Assembly (NCBI RefSeq): GCF_000611645.1
Contig: NW_014013233.1
Location: 4,789-29,414 of the forward strand
Source: Monoraphidium neglectum
Lineage: Eukaryota; Chlorophyta; Chlorophyceae; Sphaeropleales; Selenastraceae
Length of the DNA: 24,626 nt
Reading direction: 5' to 3'
Shown here: positions 18,721-24,626 of the stretch, in pieces
Numbering within the stretch: the first letter of the stretch is position 1
How the letters are laid out: every line of letters begins with the position of its first letter
Made by a program: the position numbers and the translations under genes
The notes under the pieces: model-generated
Database searches by the model: none
Seen by the model: only the letters and a program-made list of their open reading frames with translations
Told to the model about the DNA's origin: nothing

Positions 18721-21210
18721 ATGGGATCCAGCCTCAGCATAGTGCTGGCGGGCGCTGCCCCAGGCGGCGCCCAACTGCGAGCGCACAGCGGCGCGCGCCG
18801 CGCCTCGGTGCCCAACGCGCTGTGCCGGCCGCGCCGCCCCATGCCCAAGGCGGTTGACTACAGAAAGTTGCGCAAGCTGATCAAATGCCACAAGCTGGCT
18901 CCGTGTCACAACGGCCTCGATATGGACTGCGGCTCGCGCGATCTCGAGGTGCGCCGTTTCCCCCACCCCGGCCCGATCAAGGCGGTTGGCCTCGCGAATC
19001 CCTCCGACTGGGGGCTCTGCCGTTGCAGCATTGGCCATGCACAGCGCCGCTCTTCAGGGGCCGGGGCAATCCGTGGGCCTAGCCCATGGCAAGGGCGGCT
19101 TCGTGTGGTCGCGCTGAGGTTCTGCCGCATGCGGGCGTAGCCGGTCCCAGACCAGCTGCAGTAGGCCGCCCCCAGTGGGACGTGCCCCAGATTCATCCAC
19201 CCCTTCCTGCGCTCGCCGTCGCCCCTAACGCGCCAACCTCACCCCTTTCCCTCCAGGTTGATGAGTGCCCCATCTGCTTTCTGGCCTACCCATCATTGAA
19301 CCAGACCGTCTGCTGCAACAAGCTGGTCTGCACAGAGTGCTTCGTCAGGGTGCGCCCCAGGCGCCGCCGACACACGCCCCCTGGCCTTTCAAAGGCCGGC
19401 GGATGGGCGGCATGCATTAGTGGTATTGTGTTGGGCAATCTTTCAGCCAAATATGTTGCCATGGCTGACATGTGACGTCTGTTTGTGTACGACTCAGCTT
19501 GTGCGTCGGCCCACTCATTCCCTACCTCCACCATACCCGACCTGCGCACCCGACCTGCGCAGGTGCAATGCAGCTCCAAGCCGCCCGGCAAGGCCTGCTG
19601 CCCCTACTGCAAGGCAAACCCCTTGAGCGTGAAGGTGCGGCGGCCACCAAATACGTTCCCTCTCCCCGCCTTTCCAGGCCATGCGGTCGGCCTCATGCGG
19701 CGGGCATCGGCCCCCCACCTCTCCAGCGCCCAAACCGCCCTGAACGCCGCTGCTGGGTAACTTCAAAGGCTTTGGGTTGATGGCCGTACCAGCATCCTTG
19801 GATTGTTATCAATCGGTTGGACCAATCTCACATCCCGCAGTACATGGGTGCGAGGAGCCAGGAGGAGCGAGAGAGGGAGCGGCGCGAGGAGCAGGATGCC
19901 AACGAGGCGCTGATGCGCTGGCAGAAGCAGCAGGCTCAGCAGCAGACGCAGGAGCAGCGGCGGCCGCGTGCCGAGCAGCAGCAGCGGCAGCTGCAGCGAC
20001 AGACCGAGCAGCAGCAGGGGCAGCAGGGGCAGCAGCGATGGCGGCAGCGGCAGCAGCCGCAGGAGGCTGAGGAGGGGGTGGTGGTGGAGGTCGTGGCAGT
20101 CGCGCCGGCGCACGCCGCCCCGCAGCCACCTGGCGCCCATGCGGCGGCGGCTTTCGAGATCGCCGCGCACGCCGCCGGCCCCAGCTCCGCGGTGGCCGCG
20201 CCTGCGGCAGGCATGGAGGGTGCCGGCAGTGGAGTCTGCGACCCGGGCACCTTCTTGCGCGATGCGGGCTGCACGAGCCATGACCTCTGGACTACGGTGG
20301 GCGGGCTGCGCAGCCAAGCTGAAGGGAACAGCGGGGGACCACGGCCGCGCGCGGCGCCCTTCTCCCCGCCGCTGGTCCCCGAAACGATGCGGCGGCGCCT
20401 GCGGCGTCCGGCGCAGCGGACGAGCGAGCTCAGCGCTGGCGGGCCGCTCGCACTCTCGCTTGTTGGGTCAAGCTCAACTCTCAAGCCTGGGCAGCCCCCA
20501 GCCCCTGCCTAGCCTGGGTCCCCCACACCCCCGCCCCCTGAACTCCTCAACCCTCGACCCCTGCAGCGCGACCAAGCGGCGCACCTCGCGGCGCGCTTCA
20601 TCCCTGAGCCGCTGCTGGATCTTGAGGTGGCCAGCCTGGATGATCTGGATGACATCATGGTGGGTGCCTCCTGGACTGCCGATCTGGCATGCTTTCGCGC
20701 CGGCGTGGCGGCGCTCAAGCTCCGCCCCGCGTGCCCGTCAGTGGGCTAGCAGGCCTGGCACGCGCAAGTTTCAGCAGAGGTGTCGTGTCGCTCGTTTGAC
20801 CAGCAGGGATTCAACCGTCAGCCTCGGCCAAGGCGCGGCGCGACCGCACGTGTATGTGTGCGCGCTGCGGGGAGGCGGCGCTTCTTTGAATGCCCAGCGA
20901 GGCCCCACCATGACGCCTGCCGCCCTGCTGTGACCGCCAGCGAAATTGCCACGGTTGCAACGCATTGCGCCCCCGTTGAGTCAGGACTTCGGCCGTCATG
21001 ACGCACAATCCAACCTATTAACCTCCCACACCCACACCCCCGCGTTCACCCTCGCAGCTCCAGCAGGCTATCTGCGCGTCCCTCGGCCGCAGCTGGCTGC
21101 GGCCGCACGGCGGCGGCGCACCTGGGCAGGGGGAGCCGGCGGGCGGCGCGGCCGCGCTGCCGGACGGCCCCGCGGCGGGCCCCGCGGCGGCGCTGGCGCG
21201 GGCCGTGCAG
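18721..21210 (+). CDS. RING-type E3 ubiquitin ligase, SIP5/DA2-like, six exons recognised
   Basis: Exons are 18721-18948, 19257-19349, 19563-19634, 19841-20461 (end uncertain), 20567-20659 and 21058-21210. All join in phase 0, giving about 420 residues so far. In plants, DA2-type proteins are E3 ligases that limit organ growth; yeast Sip5 binds the Snf1 kinase. The N terminus is MGSSLS, like the MGN start of relatives and fit for myristoylation. DYRKLRKLIKCHKLAPC (about residues 46-62) matches the conserved lead-in. The RING is ECPICFLAYPSLNQTVCC, then VCTECF, then CCPYCK, with cysteine ligands C80, C83, C95/96, C101, C104, C119/120 and C123 and no histidine. SVKYMGARSQEERERERREE copies the basic/acidic helix after the family RING. 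A Gln-rich stretch follows. LDDIMLQQAICASL (about 365-378) looks like a ubiquitin-interacting motif, as in DA2. The donor of exon 4 could instead be near 20298 (GTGGGC). The gene probably continues past 21210, which has a good donor. Confidence 0.87.
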
Positions 21211-21495
21211 GTGAGGGCGCGGGGCACGGCGTGTATTGGTGAGGGTGCTGCGCGACGGCCTAGTACATGCTACAGCCGGCTTTTTGTGATGAGATGGTGT
21301 ATTGCGCATTGGCAGGGGGCTAAGCTGTCCCGGCCGATCTGGGCCTGCCCAGGGGCGGCTGCCGGCCTGCAGCTATTGGGTGTTGCTGCCCCATAGTCGA
21401 ATTTCATGGGCTGCGCCACGGCTGCGCTGCAGGTCCCGGCCTGAGGCTGTCTTGCGCGCACGCGCTCCCACACGGGCGGTCTACCGCCGGCTCGC

Positions 21496-22467
21496 ATGGC
21501 AAAAGGGCTGCGGGGCGCAGGGGCGGCGGCGGCAATAAGCAGCGGCGTGGAATTTATTGACTTGGCGCCCCTGCCCGCGGCGCAGGCGCCGCGCGGGCTC
21601 GGGGCTGCAAATGATGGCGACGGCGACGCCGCGGCTGCGGCGGAGGCGGTGGCAGCAGCGGAGGCGGCGGCAGCCGCGGCGGTGCAGCTTGCTTGCGTGC
21701 AGGCGCAGGAGCAGGCGTCAACCAGTGCAGGAGGTTTTTCAGCAGCAGCAGCAGCGCAACCCGAACCATGGGGCGAGTGCGGCGACGCCGGCGCCGACGC
21801 GTGCGGCGGCACGCGCGTGCCGCTCCTGCGCCTGCTAGCCGTGGCGATGGCGCACGGCCGGCCGGCGCCTGGGGCGGGCGGCGGCGTGTGCTGCATGATG
21901 GTTTTGCCCGACGGCTCCGCGGCGGCCCAGCAGCGGGCGAGCGACGATGCAGCAGCGCGCCTAGAGGGCCTGGCGCTGATCAATGGTAATGCGCCAGCCG
22001 GCGGCGGCGGCGGCGGCGGCGGAAATGGGGATGCCGGGACTGAGAGTGAGCTGCGGCAGCAGCTGAGGGACGAGGCCGGGTCTTTCGGCCGCCTAGATTC
22101 GGTAGAGGGCTGGCTGCTGCAGCCGGCCGCAGACGGGCGCGCCCCCGCGGGCGCCCCGCCCGCGGCCGCGGTGCAGCCGCCGCAGCGCAAGCTGGCCGTG
22201 CTGGTGAACCCGGACGGGTCGCTCGCGGTGCTGGAGGGCCCGCCGCCGACGGCGGGGGAGGCAGCGGCCGCAGCGGTCGCGGCGGCGTCTGAGGCGAGCG
22301 ATGAGGGCGACCTGCGGCTGCAGCGCGCGCTGGCCGCGGCCGATGCGGAGTTTGCCGCCCGGGTCGCGGCCGCCGCCGGCGCCGGCGCCGGTGACGCCAT
22401 CGGTGCCGGCCTGCCGGCCGACGGGCCCACCACGAGCGCTGGCGGACGGGGCGGCGGCGAGGGCGAG

Positions 22468-22500
<33 letters not shown>

Positions 22501-22593
22501 GCGCCCGAGCCGGATCTTGATTTTGCGGAGCGGCTGAGGCGCGCGGACGAGCGTTTCCGCGCAGGTGCTTGGGGGCAGGATGACCCGCGGTGA
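21496..22593 (+). CDS. Ala/Gly-rich protein of 365 codons: last exon of the RING gene or a separate gene
   Basis: A long open frame with no recognised family. Its sense-strand protein looks coding: an Ala-rich start, LPDGSAAAQQRASDDAAARL, LAVLVNPDGSLAVLEGPPP and an acidic/basic C terminus PDLDFAERLRRADERF, between Gly runs at about 22000 and 22475. It is on the same strand, 286 bases after the last RING exon. However, no acceptor was found that joins the phase-0 donor at 21211 to this frame: candidate AG sites at 21505, 21520, 21539 and 21542 give the wrong phase. A missed small exon would solve this. Alternatively, the ATG at 21496, the first after an in-frame stop at 21442-21444, starts its own gene. 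The antisense frame (387 codons) is judged a shadow. Confidence 0.55.
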
Positions 22594-24395
22594 CAGGCCC
22601 CGATGAGGGCGCACGATAGAGCGCGCGCCGTCCCACCAGTAGCAACAATGCGACTGCCGTCGGCGCGCTTCGGCAGGACCTTTCATTCGACGCCGCAGCA
22701 GGCGGGCACCCAGTGCGCGCCGCCCGCGCGCTCAGAGACACGGCCCGCGCGCGTCGTCCGGGGCTGCGCACGGCGCGCCCGCGGGACGCTCACCCGTGCG
22801 TGGCCTTTGATTGCATCCCATTCCCAACTGTACTGCCGCTCGCTGCGTGTGTCTAGGTTAGCACGAGCTTCAACCTCGCTGCCGGTGCCAACGAGTCCCA
22901 CGTCATTGGCGCCAGCCGAGGTTGAAAAAAGGTCCCGAGGTTTGATGATCGGCAGGTTGCACCCCCCACGCCCTCTGTATCTGACGGCAGCAATCTGTGG
23001 CATAGCCTGCGGCATCCGATGTGCCGCATTCAGGAATTTGGCAGCCTCTTTTATCAGCTTTTATGATATCTCCACCTCAGCAGGCCGAAACCCCTCGCAG
23101 CGACCTGCCCTGCTGAACTGGCAGGTGTGTAAAGCCCCAAGTGTTGCTTCGACTTCCTTCTGATCCTGGAACCGGCCGTGCCTGGCCGTGCAGTGCGCAG
23201 TCCTGGCGTTTGAACCCCCCCTCACAGCGCCGGTCTGGCATGCGGCGCGTTTCTTTGCTCCGGGAGACCAAAGCGTAAACCAAAGCAGGGCGCCCGTCAC
23301 CAGCGCTTTACTTTGCATGATGCGCGCCGCGTTACGAGGCGGCAGCTGCAGCGGGAGCGCGTGGGTTTGCGAAGCGAGCCTGGTGCTGCCGCTCTGCAAT
23401 ACACGCCAGGGAAAGTCCGGAAGGGGGCGAAGTAACATAGGCCCAGGCAAGGCGCACGGTGCGGCTGCCGAGGGCAGGAGCACGCAGCAGGGTGATTCGG
23501 GAAGGGCTGGCGTGTGCCGCCGGCAGTCTCCCCCCATGCCAGGGTTTGTGTGCGCGTGTGCGCGCGTGTGCGTGTGTGCATGGGTGGCTGGACACGGCGG
23601 TGCGGGCGAGCCGTGGCCTCGGGGTGCCTGCGCGCGTGCGCGGGGCTCGCCCGCGGTGGGGGGCTATGCAAACAGTGGTTATGGTGACGTCCTGCGCGAG
23701 GGCCATGCCGGCCAGACCCGCGGCCGCCAGGGTTGGCGTGACACCGTTCGGGAGTTGGAGCGGGGGGTCTGTAGCGATTAGCGGTGCGACAGAGGAGGGC
23801 GGCGTAAGGGGCAGGCGTTGTGACAGAGCGGCGCGAATGGGGGGGAGCGGACAAGGGGGCGGCCGGCGGCACCAGGAGGCGATCCCCGTACGGGTTTGTG
23901 TGGGTCGTGCCCAAGCGCCTCAGCGTTGAGGGCAGGGGCAGTGCTGGGCGCAAAGGGAGCTCCGGAGGCGCGGGGGAGGCGGCGGCAGTTGAAGTGACAA
24001 CGGTAGGGCTACGGTTCAGAGTGCTTTGTCATTGCATGGGCACGCACACCCGCGCCCGCAAAGAGCAGTAGCAGTGCCGAGCAGCGCGCCGCGTGCAAGC
24101 CAGTGGCGCCGCGCCTCACGCCCTGCAATTCATGGGCCTGCGCGCGCCCTGCGGCGCACTGGCGCGTTCCGGGCGGCGCCTGAGCAGGTGGCGTGCCGCG
24201 CGGGCCGGGCCCGGCGGCGGCATGGGTGAGAAATGTGGATGGCGGCTGAGCGCGGGGCAAGCGGCTGATGCGCTTGGCCGGCGCCCTCCAGGCGGCACCC
24301 GCAAACCCGCGCCCGAAAGGTGGGCGCGGCGCGCAGCCTACGCAGCTGGCAAGGGTCGGCGCGAACGGGAGAGCCGGCTGGCAGCTGCGCGGCAG
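22594..24395. other. Spacer with no supported gene
   Basis: 22800-23160 is less GC-rich and fits a 3' UTR of the upstream plus-strand gene. A TGTAA near 23127 could be its polyadenylation signal, about 530 bases after the stop. The rest to 24395 is GC-rich with several open frames on both strands, none protein-like. If the minus-strand gene at the right edge is real, its 3' UTR would lie here. Confidence 0.45.
23546..23580. repeat. GT/GC alternating tract
   Basis: A short alternating purine-pyrimidine tract (TGTGCGCGTGTGCGCGCGTG type) in the spacer. This is the only such tract of comparable kind outside an inferred intron in this window. Confidence 0.75.
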
Positions 24396-24626
24396 CTACC
24401 ACCCGCCGCAGGGGACGATCAGCAGCTCCTCCTCCCAGAACTCGCCATGACCCGACAGCAGCGCAAAGGGTGACACAGGCGTGCCCCCGCTGCCGCCGCT
24501 CGCAATGCTGCCGCCGCCGCCGCCGCCAGCCGGGCCCCTGCTGCTGCGGCGCGACGCGCCGCGCCTCGGGGTGGACCCCGCAGAAGTGCCCGCGCTCGCC
24601 GCCGCGCCCCCGCCCCCGCCCCCGCC
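24396..24626 (-). CDS. Possible C-terminal exon of an unrecognised gene, 5' end off the right edge
   Basis: The minus strand is open from the right edge for 76 codons to a TAG at 24396-24398. The predicted protein is a Gly/Ser/Ala/Arg-rich linker ending in SPFALLSGHGEFWEEELLIV and then PCGGW. The amphipathic, hydrophobic end after a disordered linker looks like genuine protein, but no family is recognised. The plus strand of the same stretch also has an open Pro/Ala/Leu-rich frame (AGPLLLRRDAPRLGVDPAEV), so the strand is not certain. Confidence 0.4.
   Translation of the reverse strand, partial: GGGGGGGAAASAGTSAGSTPRRGASRRSSRGPAGGGGGGSIASGGSGGTPVSPFALLSGHGEFWEEELLIVPCGGW

Noticed and set aside
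21270..22433. Minus-strand open frame of 387 codons
   Set aside because: It is antisense to the Ala/Gly-rich plus-strand frame. The Pro/Ser/Ala-rich product is what the reverse of GC-rich Ala/Gly codons gives.
1..24626. CRISPR arrays, bacterial operons, insertion sequences
   Set aside because: The repeats are microsatellites and one two-copy duplication without spacers. The genes are intron-rich and eukaryotic, and no transposase was recognised.
24480..24626. Plus-strand Pro/Ala/Leu-rich frame at the right edge
   Set aside because: It is open, but less protein-like than the minus-strand end and has no start or acceptor that I can support. It is kept as an alternative only.

Overview
The window looks like nuclear DNA of a green alga (chlorophyte, probably of the Chlamydomonas/Scenedesmus type). 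The exons are very GC-rich and split by many short introns. Dinucleotide tracts lie in the introns. Proteins carry long Gln, Gly, Ala and Ser runs, and intergenic stretches are less GC-rich. The genes were rebuilt by joining exons by hand, using protein-family resemblance, reading phase and GT..AG boundaries; no alignment or transcript evidence was available.

Left part, minus strand: (i) 118-1825, the N-terminal half of the first ATPase domain of an ABC-F (Uup-like) ATPase, running off the left edge. (ii) 2843-5739, an eight-exon gene for a DUF1348 (NTF2/SnoaL-like) protein of about 206 residues, with a lower-GC stretch after it that is probably its 3' UTR.

Middle, plus strand: after a roughly 2.5 kb divergent spacer (5740-8233) with no convincing gene, a 19-exon gene at 8234-17246 encodes a SNF2-family ATPase of about 1,680 codons. 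It has a two-part polyglutamine tract near the N terminus, a DEAQ box, and a long insertion between the helicase lobes. The architecture resembles SHPRH, but no RING finger is found. One exon pair needs a one-base frame change, and one candidate intron is frame-neutral.

Right part, plus strand: a spacer (17247-18720) holds several perfect or near-perfect hairpins and a 20-bp tandem duplication. It is followed by an SIP5/DA2-like RING E3 ligase gene (18721-21210) with an N-terminal Met-Gly, an all-cysteine RING, a Gln-rich region and a UIM-like motif. A 365-codon Ala/Gly-rich reading frame (21496-22593) is either its last exon or a separate gene. The stretch 22594-24395 shows no gene, and the right edge has the possible 3' end of a minus-strand gene.

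There is no operon logic here. The only functional link suggested is that a RING-less SHPRH-like ATPase lies next to a RING E3 gene on the same strand; this is speculative. I did not find a clear new multi-gene system.
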